Source of the DNA: Halieaceae bacterium UBA4452
Lineage (GTDB): Bacteria; Pseudomonadota; Gammaproteobacteria; Pseudomonadales; Halieaceae
Length of the DNA stretch: 53,110 nt
Direction of reading: 5' to 3'
Assembly (NCBI GenBank): GCA_002389505.1
Contig: DGPA01000021.1
Span: forward strand, 1-53,110
Made by a program: the position numbers and the translations under genes. Each line of letters begins with the position of its first letter. Within the stretch, counting starts at the first letter, position 1. A model generated the notes under the pieces. That model was not told the origin of the DNA, searched no databases, and worked only from the letters and a program-made list of their open reading frames with translations. Positions 23,550 through 33,310 of this stretch are shown piece after piece.

Positions 23550-26168
23550 ATGAAAACCACACTTGCTTTACTCGGCGTATTCACTGTCCTGCTATTCTCT
23601 GCGTCGGGCCAGGCCAAGAGCGAGTCGCTAACACTGGCTCAGGCGCTGAATACGGTACCCGTTCTCGACACTAGTCTGCCTCGACCGGAGGATGTCGTGG
23701 GGATTGGCGTGGGCGAACGGCACTGGTATCACCACGAGATTGTCCGCTACCTTGACGCACTCGCTGCGTCCTCGCCGCGCATGGTAGCACTGGGTTCCCA
23801 TGGAACCACCTACGGGGGCCGAGAATTAGTGAGCTATGCCATCTCGTCAGCGGCAAATATTGCCCAACTAGGCGCTATTCAAGACGGTCGCTCGCTTATC
23901 GTGGATCCCGCAGCGACAGTGGATCTCAATGACCAGCCAGCCGTTATGCATATGATGTATAGCATTCACGGTAACGAACCCAGTGGCACCAACGCCACAC
24001 CCCTAGTCGCCTATTACCTCACCGCCGCCCAAGATGAGGCTTTAGAAGCACAGTTAGAGAATGTGGTCATTCTCTTTAACCCCATGCTCAATCCTGATGG
24101 CTTGGATCGCTTCGCCCACTGGAGCAATAGTCTTCGGGGACTGAATCCCAGCCCAGATGCCAATGATCGCGAACATCGGGAGTCGACACCCAATGGCCGC
24201 ACTAACTACTATTGGTTCGATCTCAATCGCGACTGGTTACCCCACCAGCACCCAGAAAGCCAAGGCCGTCTGGCGTTATTTCATGCATGGAAGCCCAACG
24301 TGCAATTAGATTTCCATGAGCAGGGCAGTAATAGTCATTTCTTCTTTATGCCTGGAAAGCCCGAGCGAACTAATCCTCTCACCCCGGCAATCAATCAGGA
24401 ACTGACCGCTAAGATTGGCCAATTTCATGCCAAAGCGTTTGATGAACAAGGTATTTTGTACTTCACTCAAGAGCGCTACGATGATTTTTTTATGGGTAAG
24501 GGCTCGACTTATCCCGATCTTTTTGGCTGCGTTGGTATTTTATTTGAACAGCCCTCTTCTCGGGGTGCTCAACAGGCCGGTGTCAATGGTCGACTGACGT
24601 TTGCGGACAGCATTGCTAATCAATTCCGAGCATCGCTATCGTCTCTCGCGGCAACAGCTAGCCTCAAAGGTGAACTACTGGCGTACCAGCGTGCGTTTTA
24701 TAGCAGCAGTCCGGGTCAATACGGAAAGGGTGACTTTCTGGCCCAAGCCGAAGGCGATCCAACCCGCCTGCGAGAGTTCATTCGCGTGTTACGCGGTCAC
24801 GGTATCGAGGTGCGCATACTCAGCAAAGATGTTACCGCCGAGGGAACCCTCTATCGAGCTGGGAAGGCCATTGCCATCTCTTTGAATCAACCTCAGTCAA
24901 CCTATTTAATGACCCTATGGAATCGCCAGCTCGAATTCGAGGAAGATGTTTTCTATGACGTCTCCACTTGGACCATGCCCCTGGCGTTCAATGTCACCCA
25001 CACCCGACAAGCGGTCCGCAACGCGAAAACCGCGCCACTACCCGACGACTTCCTAGCGCAGGGCAGCACACTGAGCGCATCGGCTATTGGCTATCTCATC
25101 GATTGGCGAGATTCAGCCGTGCATGCTTTGCTCTATGACTTGCTCGAAGCAGAGGCCAACGTGCGCGTCGCCAAAAGCCCCTTCACCGCCGACACCGTTG
25201 ATAATGGCGCCGTCGACTTCGGCTACGGTAGCTTGTTGGTATCGGCTGAACTCGGTCAGACTATTCCGACCCAAGCCCTGAGTTTACTCAATGGCGCCGC
25301 GCGGCGGGGTAGGCCAGTATATTCAGTGTCAAGCAGCCTTACGTCGCGCGGTATCGATCTTGGCAGCCTCGATTTTCAGGTGTTACGTTTACCTAAGGTT
25401 CTGCTAGTCACCGGTAACACGACATCAGCCTACGACACCGGTGAGATTTGGCACTTCTTGGATCGACGCGTGCAGATGCCCGTGACCATGGTCGATAGCG
25501 CGCGCTTAGCCAATACCCCTCTCGCCGACTACAGCCACATACTATTGACCGATCCCCTCCCTGACCGCCTGGCCGATAGTATTGACCGCTTCGTGCGCAG
25601 CGGCGGTATCGTATGGGCACAGGGCAATAAGACCGTAGAGTGGCTAGGGTCCGTGGGGTTGACCGAGTTGCTTTGGCGAGAAACCGTCATCGAAAAAACC
25701 CGCCAGCAACTGAAAAAGCAGCGCAGTGGCGAGCACCCCGATGTCGCTGAGCTGGAAGCATTGCTGCCTGAACGCAAGTCCTTCGCACAAGCAAGTGATG
25801 AGGCCGCTTTTCGCCTAGTCCGTGGCGCCATCCTCGCGGGCCTCATCGACATCACCCACCCGCTGGGCTACGGCTATACCGAGCCGTTACTGCCGGTCTT
25901 TCGACGAAATGCAGCGTTTATGGCCCGTTCTGATAACCCCTACTCGACGCCGATCAGTTATACCGAGGAACCGTTATTATCAGGCTATATGTCAGCTGAA
26001 AATCAAGCCCTTGCGGCAAATTCAGCAAGCACCCTTGTCGACGCGAAAGGCGATGGCGCCCTCATATTAACCCTTGATAGCGCGACCTTTAGGGGCTTTT
26101 GGTGGGGCACACAGAAGCTGTTAGCCAATGCTATTTTCTTTGGCGATCTATTGGAAGAGCCCCGTTAA
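23550..26168 (+). CDS. Secreted M14-family zinc carboxypeptidase
   Basis: 872 residues. A signal peptide (residues 1-22, ending SGQA) is followed by an M14 peptidase domain: zinc ligands His140 and Glu143 (YSIHGNEPSG), NPMLNPDGLDRF, FDLNRDWLP, His256 (QLDFHEQGSNSH), and a possible catalytic Glu in GILFEQPSSRG near residue 338. The remaining ~500 residues include a class-I-amidotransferase-like segment (LVTGNTTSAYDTGEIWHFLD...). This large architecture is common in marine gammaproteobacteria and probably degrades peptides in the periplasm or outside. It stands alone. Confidence 0.88.
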   Translation: MKTTLALLGVFTVLLFSASGQAKSESLTLAQALNTVPVLDTSLPRPEDVVGIGVGERHWYHHEIVRYLDALAASSPRMVALGSHGTTYGGRELVSYAISSAANIAQLGAIQDGRSLIVDPAATVDLNDQPAVMHMMYSIHGNEPSGTNATPLVAYYLTAAQDEALEAQLENVVILFNPMLNPDGLDRFAHWSNSLRGLNPSPDANDREHRESTPNGRTNYYWFDLNRDWLPHQHPESQGRLALFHAWKPNVQLDFHEQGSNSHFFFMPGKPERTNPLTPAINQELTAKIGQFHAKAFDEQGILYFTQERYDDFFMGKGSTYPDLFGCVGILFEQPSSRGAQQAGVNGRLTFADSIANQFRASLSSLAATASLKGELLAYQRAFYSSSPGQYGKGDFLAQAEGDPTRLREFIRVLRGHGIEVRILSKDVTAEGTLYRAGKAIAISLNQPQSTYLMTLWNRQLEFEEDVFYDVSTWTMPLAFNVTHTRQAVRNAKTAPLPDDFLAQGSTLSASAIGYLIDWRDSAVHALLYDLLEAEANVRVAKSPFTADTVDNGAVDFGYGSLLVSAELGQTIPTQALSLLNGAARRGRPVYSVSSSLTSRGIDLGSLDFQVLRLPKVLLVTGNTTSAYDTGEIWHFLDRRVQMPVTMVDSARLANTPLADYSHILLTDPLPDRLADSIDRFVRSGGIVWAQGNKTVEWLGSVGLTELLWRETVIEKTRQQLKKQRSGEHPDVAELEALLPERKSFAQASDEAAFRLVRGAILAGLIDITHPLGYGYTEPLLPVFRRNAAFMARSDNPYSTPISYTEEPLLSGYMSAENQALAANSASTLVDAKGDGALILTLDSATFRGFWWGTQKLLANAIFFGDLLEEPR

Positions 26169-26252
26169 GCGGCACGTTAGCAGCACTGAATACCAACGCG
26201 TTAGGGGACAGCGTCGGGAGCAGCCAGGCAAGCCTTTACTGGGTAGTCTGTG

Positions 26253-26909
26253 ATGGACCATGCCCCGATTTTGTATTCCTTTCGTCGATGTCCCTACGCG
26301 ATTCGCGCGCGCATGGCGATAGCAGCAGCCGGCATCACGGTTGAACTCAGGGAGGTGGACCTGAAAGACAAGCCCAGCGCCCTGCTAACAGCCTCGCCCA
26401 AGGGTACGGTACCGGTACTGATAGACAGCGATCAAGCCGTTATCGATGAAAGTATGGCCATAATGCGCTGGGCATTGGCCAAGGCAGACCCCTGCGCTTG
26501 GCTGGCATGCGACGACATTGCAGCGCCGCGCATTAGCGAGTGCGATGGCGCTTTCAAGGGCTGGTTAGACAAGTACAAGTATGCGGATAGGCACCCAGAG
26601 CGAACACCTAGCTACTATCGGCAGCAGGCCGAATCGTTCATCGCTAGCTTGGACGAATCCCTGAATAACCATCGGTTTATTGCCGGCTCCCAGGCGTGCC
26701 TTGGCGACGTTGCCATCTTCCCGTTTGTTCGACAGTTCGCTGCAGTAGATCCACAGTGGTGGACATCAAACCCCTACGAGCAGACCCGAGTGTGGCTACA
26801 ACATTGGCTCGAGGGCGATCTATTTCACACCGTCATGAAAAAAACCCGCCCCTGGACAGCCGAGAGCCCGGCCTCAGCGGATGCGGTGTGGTTTCCAAAC
26901 CCGGAATAA
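26253..26909 (+). CDS. Glutathione S-transferase family protein
   Basis: 218 residues from the ATG at 26253; a GTG three bases earlier is equally in frame and no strong ribosome site decides. The N-terminal thioredoxin-like domain has SFRRCPYAIRARMA (Cys-Pro), SPKGTVPVL with the cis-Pro, and DESMAIMRWAL. The C-terminal helical domain ends in WFPNP. The CPYA motif suggests an omega-like or glutaredoxin-like GST. Substrate unknown. Confidence 0.85.
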   Translation: MDHAPILYSFRRCPYAIRARMAIAAAGITVELREVDLKDKPSALLTASPKGTVPVLIDSDQAVIDESMAIMRWALAKADPCAWLACDDIAAPRISECDGAFKGWLDKYKYADRHPERTPSYYRQQAESFIASLDESLNNHRFIAGSQACLGDVAIFPFVRQFAAVDPQWWTSNPYEQTRVWLQHWLEGDLFHTVMKKTRPWTAESPASADAVWFPNPE

Positions 26910-26942
26910 CGGCGCACGACACGCGAACTCGCCCTAGAGTGA

Positions 26943-28427
26943 TTAAAAGGACACATCCCATTGCAGCCGGACACGATTCTCAGAATCCTTGGTGCTCAAA
27001 AAGCCGTCATCGATAATCAGGTGAGAGACGTCTAGCGTAATTTTGTTACTGTGTCCGTTAAAGAACCAGTTAGCCCCCAAGGTAAATTCCTCGCGCTCGT
27101 TATAGACACTTCGATCAAAGGTGTTGGGTTCCTCAACGTAAGCATAGCGGGCAGCGAGCTCGAGCGGAGCGGGAATAGCGGCAATCCAATTATTGAAGAA
27201 ATAACCGGCCTGTACATAGGCGCCGGTTAAATCATTGCGTGTACCCTCTACCCGATCAGTGATGAATTTACGATGCCATTCTTGTTGAAAGGAAAAGCCA
27301 CGGTACTTAAAGGCCAATTCTTGAACCCCTTGCTCGATCTTATACTGATCCACACCCGCGCTGTTGGCCTTTGCGAAACCATCGAGATTGCCGCAACCCG
27401 ACGACGACCAGCGAGTGCAAGGTCCGGTATTGGTGAAGCCGGCTATGGCAAATGAACCCGTGGGTTTTTCGGTGAACTCAACGTCGGTTTGTCGCCACGA
27501 CAGCGCACGTCCTGAGAAGTTCCACTGCAGACGTCCCATATATAGATGATCTTTGGACCCATTGCGGACGCTACGGCCTTCCCCATTAAAAATGCCCGCA
27601 TAATAGTTCAGGTCGGCCGCTGTTTCCTTGAACAGTCGACCGCGTAACTGGATCCCCAGCTGACGATCAACGGTGAACACCCGATTGACAATAGACCGCT
27701 CGACGAATTGCTGCCGACCCGATGAATCAACCCGCTCCCGATTAAGATCGATCTTCCACTGACCTACCCGAATGCCGCCCCAACTCCACTTTGCCAGATC
27801 AATCCGGTAATCGATAACCCGCGCGCTCGCTTTAGCGGAGTCGGCGTCGACATCACGCGCCGGCTGAAGATCCACTTCAAAGTAGTATTTAATCCACGGC
27901 TGAAATCCATGCCCGCCAATCTTCATGCGTAGGCGGCGCGCTTCAAAACTGGATGTGCCGTCGGTGTCAAAATCGCTCAACTGACGGGGGTCTGAGCCCA
28001 CCGGATTACTGTAGCGAAGCTGCGCGCGCCACTGCAGGTTGGTGGCGAACTTACCATCGCTTGTTTCGAGGCGAAAGCCTTTGGAACCGTAGCTGGCCTC
28101 AACAGATGATGCATTCGCCATACGCGCGGCTACCGACGCGTCAATGGCTCGCTGGATACCCTCATCCAGAGAAACTGCAGTACCAAGCTGCTGCTCCTGA
28201 ACATCGGCCACTCGGGTCGAGGACCCCTCACTGGACGAAGGAAGAACATCGCTGGTCGTTAGGGCGTCTTTCGCCAATAGTTTACTGTGCTGGGCTGGGG
28301 TGATAGCACCGTTGTACAAGAGAATATCCAGCAGCGCTTTATCCGCTGCGCTCGCCCCACTGGATGTCAGTACTGAAGCGACCAGCAGTGCAATTGAAGA
28401 AAACCGAGTCAGTGGTAAGCTGCGCAT
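26943..28427 (-). CDS. Phosphate-selective porin (OprP/OprO family)
   Basis: 494 residues, GAGAGGA upstream. Signal peptide (about residues 1-28, cleaved after ASA). A short helical region follows, then an outer-membrane beta-barrel of the Porin_O_P family: FATNLQWRAQLRY, SFEARRLRMKIGGHGF, YYFEVDLQPARDV, and a terminal aromatic residue (RLQWDVSF), the barrel assembly signal. It is last in the pit operon, downstream of a Pho box, consistent with phosphate uptake under starvation. Confidence 0.88.
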   Translation of the reverse strand: MRSLPLTRFSSIALLVASVLTSSGASAADKALLDILLYNGAITPAQHSKLLAKDALTTSDVLPSSSEGSSTRVADVQEQQLGTAVSLDEGIQRAIDASVAARMANASSVEASYGSKGFRLETSDGKFATNLQWRAQLRYSNPVGSDPRQLSDFDTDGTSSFEARRLRMKIGGHGFQPWIKYYFEVDLQPARDVDADSAKASARVIDYRIDLAKWSWGGIRVGQWKIDLNRERVDSSGRQQFVERSIVNRVFTVDRQLGIQLRGRLFKETAADLNYYAGIFNGEGRSVRNGSKDHLYMGRLQWNFSGRALSWRQTDVEFTEKPTGSFAIAGFTNTGPCTRWSSSGCGNLDGFAKANSAGVDQYKIEQGVQELAFKYRGFSFQQEWHRKFITDRVEGTRNDLTGAYVQAGYFFNNWIAAIPAPLELAARYAYVEEPNTFDRSVYNEREEFTLGANWFFNGHSNKITLDVSHLIIDDGFLSTKDSENRVRLQWDVSF

Positions 28428-28523
28428 TAGTCATCCTCTCGATTAGAATTTATGGGACTGCAAGTGGCCTTTTTGAACTCATCAACGATAGCTCACAGCC
28501 ATGCGTACAGGCCACCCGCCACA

Positions 28524-29204
28524 CTAACTGCTGGCAATAATCTGTGCCCTGTGGGCCGCTTTTTCAGCGCTGTTTGCAATTTCGCCAATTTTAGACAGTA
28601 ACTGATAGAGAAACATGGCATCAATGGGCGAAAGCTTTTCTTCGTGAACTCGCAACTTAGCCCGTAATTTGCTCTGCATGTCATCCGACTTACGCTCGTA
28701 TTTTTCAACGCCCGCCACTTTAGTCAAAATAGTTTGCGTTTGCCGCGCACCGAATGCACCGCGCGATAACTCGCGCGTTGCATGCATCACTTCAACCATG
28801 GCATTAACGGAGTCGACCACTGTCTGGATGTACTTGAAAAGAGCCTTTTCCAGCTTGTCCGGAAAAGCCAGCTCACGACCCAGGGAGAGACCCACAACGT
28901 CCTTGGTGTCGTTGGCCATTTTATCTTGCATACGCACTAGCTCTAGCAAATCGGCCCGGGAAACTGACATCCACAGTCCGCGGGGTAAATTACGCCGCAC
29001 GTTCCTTTTAAGTTCATCAGCAACCCCCTCAAGACGAGCAATGTCCCCTTGAATGGCTTCCGCGCGCTCCCAGTCATCGGCCTGAGCGGCGACAAAGTAA
29101 GCCTCTAATTGGCCAACGCAATTGGCACAGGCGACCATGTGCTGTTCAAGGAGTGCCAGTGGTGATGCACTGAACACATCAGAAATTGTTGATCCAACAG
29201 CCAT
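28524..29204 (-). CDS. PhoU-like DUF47 (Pit accessory) protein
   Basis: 226 residues from the ATG at 29204, preferred because CGGAG lies eight bases upstream; a GTG at 29213 adds three residues. It is an all-helical DUF47/PhoU-related protein: SPLALLEQHMVACANCVGQL, RNLPRGLWMSVSRADLLELV, QDKMANDTKDVVGL. Family members sit next to pit genes and regulate low-affinity phosphate transport. It lies between pit and the porin. Confidence 0.9.
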   Translation of the reverse strand: MAVGSTISDVFSASPLALLEQHMVACANCVGQLEAYFVAAQADDWERAEAIQGDIARLEGVADELKRNVRRNLPRGLWMSVSRADLLELVRMQDKMANDTKDVVGLSLGRELAFPDKLEKALFKYIQTVVDSVNAMVEVMHATRELSRGAFGARQTQTILTKVAGVEKYERKSDDMQSKLRAKLRVHEEKLSPIDAMFLYQLLSKIGEIANSAEKAAHRAQIIASS

Positions 29205-29231
29205 TTGCTTCACTCCGTCACTAGAAAAATG

Positions 29232-29248
29232 TAAAAACCCGCAAGGGT
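29232..29248 (-). terminator. Weak hairpin with T-run between pit and DUF47 gene
   Basis: On the minus strand ACCC-TTGC-GGGT is followed by TTTT. The four-base stem is too weak for a full terminator but could lower expression of the downstream genes. Confidence 0.3.
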
Positions 29249-29291
29249 AAGGGCATCCGTAAACGTTGCAAGCCGCTGCGACGCTACTGGG

Positions 29292-30569
29292 CTAACCAAA
29301 AACAGCCTGCAAGGTGAAAAAGAATATCACAGACAGTCCTGCACCTGCCGGCAGAGTGATCACCCAAGAGGTAACAATGACACCGACGGTAGGCAGGTGA
29401 ACCGCCTCGACCCCCCTCGCCAAACCGACACCTAGCACCGCCCCCACTAAGGTATGAGTGGTGGAAATGGGTAGTCCGGTTGCCGATGCAAGCACAACAG
29501 TCGACGCTGCTGCTAATTCGGCGGCAAAGCCACGACTGGGGGTAAGTTCGGTGATTTTACGTCCGATTGTCTGAATAACCCGCCAGCCGTAGGTCGCCAA
29601 GCCCACCACAATACCCGCGCCGCCAATACCCAATACCCACCAAGGCAACCCCGACTTAGAGCCTACTTCACCGCCTGACTGGACCGTGCTCACGACTGCT
29701 GCCAAGGGCCCAACGGCATTTGCCACATCATTTGATCCGTGCGCAAAGGCCATAGCGCAGGCGGTAAAAATCATGAGCACACCAAAAACACGCTCAACAT
29801 TTTCCTGGCTGTTCACATCTTTACCCGAGGTGTGGATGCGGTGCAGCAGTAACGCGCCGAGGGCCGCAACCACACCGCCAATTACCAGCGAGGGCACCAT
29901 GGCATTGGCAAACTTGGAGCCCATGCCAAAATCGGCTTCTACTCCAATGTGCTTTAAGCCTTTCAACAGGGTCACCATGCTAATCATAAAGCCCACCAGC
30001 CACATATACATAGGCACATACTTTTTAGCCCGGGCAAAGCTGTCCTCGTGATCGAGAATAAGGCGTTTGACTGAAACAAACAGAAAAAAAGCGATAGTGC
30101 CTGACAATAACGGAGACACCACCCAGCTCGCGGCGATAGCGCCGACCTTGCCCCAGGCTACCGCGTCGACCGAAATACCCACGGCAGCAAAACCGACAAT
30201 CGCCCCAACGATAGAGTGGGTTGTTGATACCGGCCAGCCTTTGACACTAGCCACCGCCAGCCAAGTCGCGGCGGCTAACAGCGACGCCAGCATGCCATAG
30301 ACTAATAGTTGTGGGTTATCGGCCAGCAATGCAGGGTCGACAATGCCCTTACGAATGGTCGAGGTAACCTCGCCACCCGCTAAGTAAGCGCCCAAGAATT
30401 CGAACACAGCCGCCACGAGTATGGCCTGCTTCAAGGTCAGCGCGCGCGCGCCCACTGAGGTACCCATGGCATTGGCAACATCGTTAGCACCAATCCCCCA
30501 AGCCATGAATAAGCCGAAAATACAGGCTAGCGTTAACAGCATGACGCCGTGCGAAGCGATGATTTCCAT
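29292..30569 (-). CDS. pit: Low-affinity inorganic phosphate transporter, Pit family
   Basis: 425 residues from the ATG at 30569, chosen because AGGGAG precedes it; a longer frame reaches 30644 without a ribosome site and would run into the Pho box. About ten membrane helices. Both family repeats are present: WGIGANDVANAMGTSVG near the N-terminus and AHGSNDVANAVGPLA in the second half, plus PVSTTHSIVGA and PISTTHTLVGAVLG. It moves metal-phosphate with protons. First gene of pit-DUF47-porin. Confidence 0.93.
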   Translation of the reverse strand: MEIIASHGVMLLTLACIFGLFMAWGIGANDVANAMGTSVGARALTLKQAILVAAVFEFLGAYLAGGEVTSTIRKGIVDPALLADNPQLLVYGMLASLLAAATWLAVASVKGWPVSTTHSIVGAIVGFAAVGISVDAVAWGKVGAIAASWVVSPLLSGTIAFFLFVSVKRLILDHEDSFARAKKYVPMYMWLVGFMISMVTLLKGLKHIGVEADFGMGSKFANAMVPSLVIGGVVAALGALLLHRIHTSGKDVNSQENVERVFGVLMIFTACAMAFAHGSNDVANAVGPLAAVVSTVQSGGEVGSKSGLPWWVLGIGGAGIVVGLATYGWRVIQTIGRKITELTPSRGFAAELAAASTVVLASATGLPISTTHTLVGAVLGVGLARGVEAVHLPTVGVIVTSWVITLPAGAGLSVIFFFTLQAVFG

Positions 30570-30609
30570 GACCAGTAACTCCCTTATTCGGCTATCCGGT
30601 ATGAGGCGG

Positions 30610-30644
30610 AGTATAGACGAACAAATGTTACAGTCATGTGACAA
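30610..30644 (-). promoter_or_regulatory. Pho box with -10 element driving pit operon
   Basis: Minus strand: TTGTCAC, four bases (ATGA), CTGTAAC (30644-30627), a 7-4-7 arrangement close to the PhoB consensus. Eleven bases downstream is TATACT (30615-30610), a good -10, and the pit start follows about 40 bases later. PhoB sites replace the -35 box at this spacing. Confidence 0.65.
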
Positions 30645-30745
30645 ATCGTGAGAGAAACAAACTTATTGAAGAAAAATTTTAAGCTGTTGTTTTATATTAT
30701 TTTTTTGGCGTTATTGGCGAAAATGGCCTCAGAGCATCCCTGAAT

Positions 30746-32131
30746 TCAACGAAGTCGACGCGCGCGGACACTGCGACCTTTGACCTTGCCATCGACAAGG
30801 TAATTCATCGCCTGCCGCACGCTGTCGCGGGTAATAGCCACATAACTGCTCCTGTCAAAAATAGTAATCTTACCTATTTGCTGACCGGCCAACCCCCCAT
30901 CACCAGTCAGCGCACCCAATACATCACCCGGTCGAACCTTCTGCTTGCGACCAGCATCAAGCTGTAGCGTTACCATACTGCCTTTTAGTGCATAGTTAGG
31001 ATCTCGGTCTAAGGACTCAAGCACGTCACAGGCGCAGGGCTGCTGTTGGTAATGCTCTATCTTAGCCAGCCGATGGGTCTCAGCTTCGGTGACAATACTG
31101 AGAGCTTTACCCACCTCACCCGCTCTACCCGTGCGGCCGACACGATGGATATACATGTCAGGGTCTCGAGGCAATTCATAATTCACCACCATGGCGAGGG
31201 ATTTAATATCAAGCCCCCGGGCAGCTACATCAGTCGCCACCAACACCGGGCAACTACCATTGGCAAATTGAAGCAGCACCTGATCACGTTCGCGCTGTTC
31301 AAGATCACCGTGTAGTCCGCGCGCCTCTATATCATGCTGATTGAGAAAGGTGTCAACCTCCGCACACTGCTTTTTCGTATTGCAAAAAACCACCGCATTG
31401 GTGGGTCGAAAGTGCTCGAACAAAGCCAGCAACGTCGTTTGACGTTCGTGCTTTTTTATCTCGAAGAATAACTGCTCAATCACGTCTTCAGTGTGGGCAA
31501 TATCATCGACAGTGACGGTAACGGGATCGCGTTGAATAGCTTTACTGATCTTGCGAATGTCCTCCGGATAGGTGGCAGAGAACAGCAGCGTTTGGCGAGG
31601 GGTAGGCACCTGGGCAATGATGGCTTTCATGGTGTCAGCAAAACCCATCTCGAGCATACGATCGGCTTCATCGAGCACCAAGGTTTTCACCCCCGCTAAT
31701 GTCACCGTCCGCTTGTTAAGGTGATCTTGCAGGCGTCCCGGTGTCGCTACGATGATATGTGCCCCATGCGCGAGTGAGTCTCGCTGTGGACCAAAGGGCT
31801 TGCCGCCACACAACATCGCGACTTTAATATTGGGCATTCGACTAGCGAGGCGACGAATTTCAGTGCCTACTTGGTCGGCTAACTCCCGGGTTGGGCAGAG
31901 CACCAAGGCCTGCACACCAAAAAATCGCGGGTTAAGGGTATGCAGTAGGCCAATACCGAAGGTCGCGGTCTTACCGCTACCAGTTTTGGCGCGAACAATA
32001 AGGTCACGCCCTGCCAATATGAGAGGGATACTCTGCGCCTGCACTGGCGTCATGGCCGTATAACCCAGCGCTTCCAAGGCCTCGTGCTGGGCCGGGGCGA
32101 GAGACAGTTGGGTAAACGCAGGGGCAGTCAT
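30746..32131 (-). CDS. dbpA: DEAD-box ATP-dependent RNA helicase DbpA
   Basis: 461 residues. All helicase motifs are present: Q-motif region TPVQAQSIPLI, Walker A AKTGSGKT, PTRELA, VATPGRL, VLDEADRML, LFSATYP and HRVGRTGRAG. The C-terminal domain (VRPGDVLGALTGDGGL, IGKITIFDRSSYVAI) is the DbpA-type RNA-recognition fold that binds hairpin 92 of 23S rRNA. It acts in 50S ribosome assembly. Monocistronic. Confidence 0.94.
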   Translation of the reverse strand: MTAPAFTQLSLAPAQHEALEALGYTAMTPVQAQSIPLILAGRDLIVRAKTGSGKTATFGIGLLHTLNPRFFGVQALVLCPTRELADQVGTEIRRLASRMPNIKVAMLCGGKPFGPQRDSLAHGAHIIVATPGRLQDHLNKRTVTLAGVKTLVLDEADRMLEMGFADTMKAIIAQVPTPRQTLLFSATYPEDIRKISKAIQRDPVTVTVDDIAHTEDVIEQLFFEIKKHERQTTLLALFEHFRPTNAVVFCNTKKQCAEVDTFLNQHDIEARGLHGDLEQRERDQVLLQFANGSCPVLVATDVAARGLDIKSLAMVVNYELPRDPDMYIHRVGRTGRAGEVGKALSIVTEAETHRLAKIEHYQQQPCACDVLESLDRDPNYALKGSMVTLQLDAGRKQKVRPGDVLGALTGDGGLAGQQIGKITIFDRSSYVAITRDSVRQAMNYLVDGKVKGRSVRARRLR

Positions 32132-32212
32132 TGGCGAGCAGAACCGTCAGGGAAACAGGGCGTAACCATAGCAGAGTCCGGATAAGCGATCGGCACAAAT
32201 CCTATGCATTTA

Positions 32213-32247
32213 TGACAACAACAACCGGTGCCAGTGTTGTTATGTCA
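32213..32247. other. Imperfect inverted repeat upstream of dbpA
   Basis: TGACAACAACA (32213-32223) and TGTTGTTATGTCA (32235-32247) are complementary apart from a two-base bulge. It lies between the kinase gene's 3' end and dbpA. No T-run follows on either strand, so operator or weak terminator cannot be told apart. Confidence 0.3.
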
Positions 32248-32281
32248 TCATTCTTGAGCCATCCAACTGAACCATGACTGC

Positions 32282-33310
32282 CTAAAGATTGGCAAGCTCA
32301 GCGGCCATATCCGCCAGTGGCGCAATCAGTTTCGCCATTTCATTCGCGCGATCACTCGACGCGTTACCGTCGAGAGACCGTTTTTTTACCCCTTGTAAAA
32401 TAGCGGCCAATCTCACTAGATTAAAAATAAGGTACACATTCCAATGGGGAATATGATCGATACCCCGCCGCTGACAATACGCCGCCACATACGCCGCTTC
32501 TGAGGGAATGCCTAAGGCACTCCTATCAACACCGCCCAGACCCGGTAACGCACAGTCGGGGGGTAATCGAAGTTGCATGCACTGATAAGACAGGTCCGCA
32601 TACGGATGGCCGAGTGTCGACAATTCCCAATCCATTAGCGCCTTGACCGTCTGCTGGCCGGGCTCGAACATGATATTGTCTAGACGAAAGTCGCCATGAA
32701 CCAAACAGGTCTGGCCATCATCCTCGGGAAGATGCTCGGGCAGCCACACCAATAAGCGGTCCATGGCATCAATCCGTTCCGTTTCAGAGGCTCGATACTG
32801 CTTTGTCCAGCGGCTGATCTGCCGTTCAAAATAATTGCCTGGGCGACCGTAGTCGCTAAGATTTATTGGCGCCACGTCGATGGAATGCAGATCAGCAAGC
32901 AGCGATGACATCGCCTCATACATGGCACCGCGCTGTTGGGGGTTTTTCTCAGGGAGTGCCGCATCCCAAAATACATCACCGTCGACAAACTCCATGATAT
33001 AAAACATAGCGCCAATCACCGCGTCATCCTCACACAGGGCGTACACGGCGGCGACGGGCACATCGGTGGCTGCCAACGCCTGCAACACACGGTATTCGCG
33101 ATCTACCGCATGAGCAGACTTTAATAGATCACCCATTGGCTTGCGTCGAAGAACATAATCGCGGCTTGGGGTTTTCAATCGATAGGTGGGATTGGACTGA
33201 CCACCTGGAAATTTACTCGCCTGAATCGGCCCCATAAACCCCGGAATAGCCTCACTAAGGTAGGCGTCGAGCTTATCGATATCTAGCGTGGGTAGCTGAT
33301 CCTTGGGCAT
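32282..33310 (-). CDS. APH-fold kinase paired with ACAD (ACAD10/11 kinase-like)
   Basis: 342 residues. Aminoglycoside phosphotransferase fold: SNPTYRLKTPSRDYVLRRK (Lys region), YIMEFVDGDVFWDA, catalytic loop HGDFRLDNIMF and metal site DWELSTLGHPYADLSY. It belongs to the branch fused to acyl-CoA dehydrogenase in ACAD10/11 and used as LvaA in levulinate catabolism, where it phosphorylates 4-hydroxyacyl-CoA. Its start overlaps the stop of the dehydrogenase gene (TAATG), so the two probably act together. Substrate unproven. Confidence 0.85.
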   Translation of the reverse strand: MPKDQLPTLDIDKLDAYLSEAIPGFMGPIQASKFPGGQSNPTYRLKTPSRDYVLRRKPMGDLLKSAHAVDREYRVLQALAATDVPVAAVYALCEDDAVIGAMFYIMEFVDGDVFWDAALPEKNPQQRGAMYEAMSSLLADLHSIDVAPINLSDYGRPGNYFERQISRWTKQYRASETERIDAMDRLLVWLPEHLPEDDGQTCLVHGDFRLDNIMFEPGQQTVKALMDWELSTLGHPYADLSYQCMQLRLPPDCALPGLGGVDRSALGIPSEAAYVAAYCQRRGIDHIPHWNVYLIFNLVRLAAILQGVKKRSLDGNASSDRANEMAKLIAPLADMAAELANL

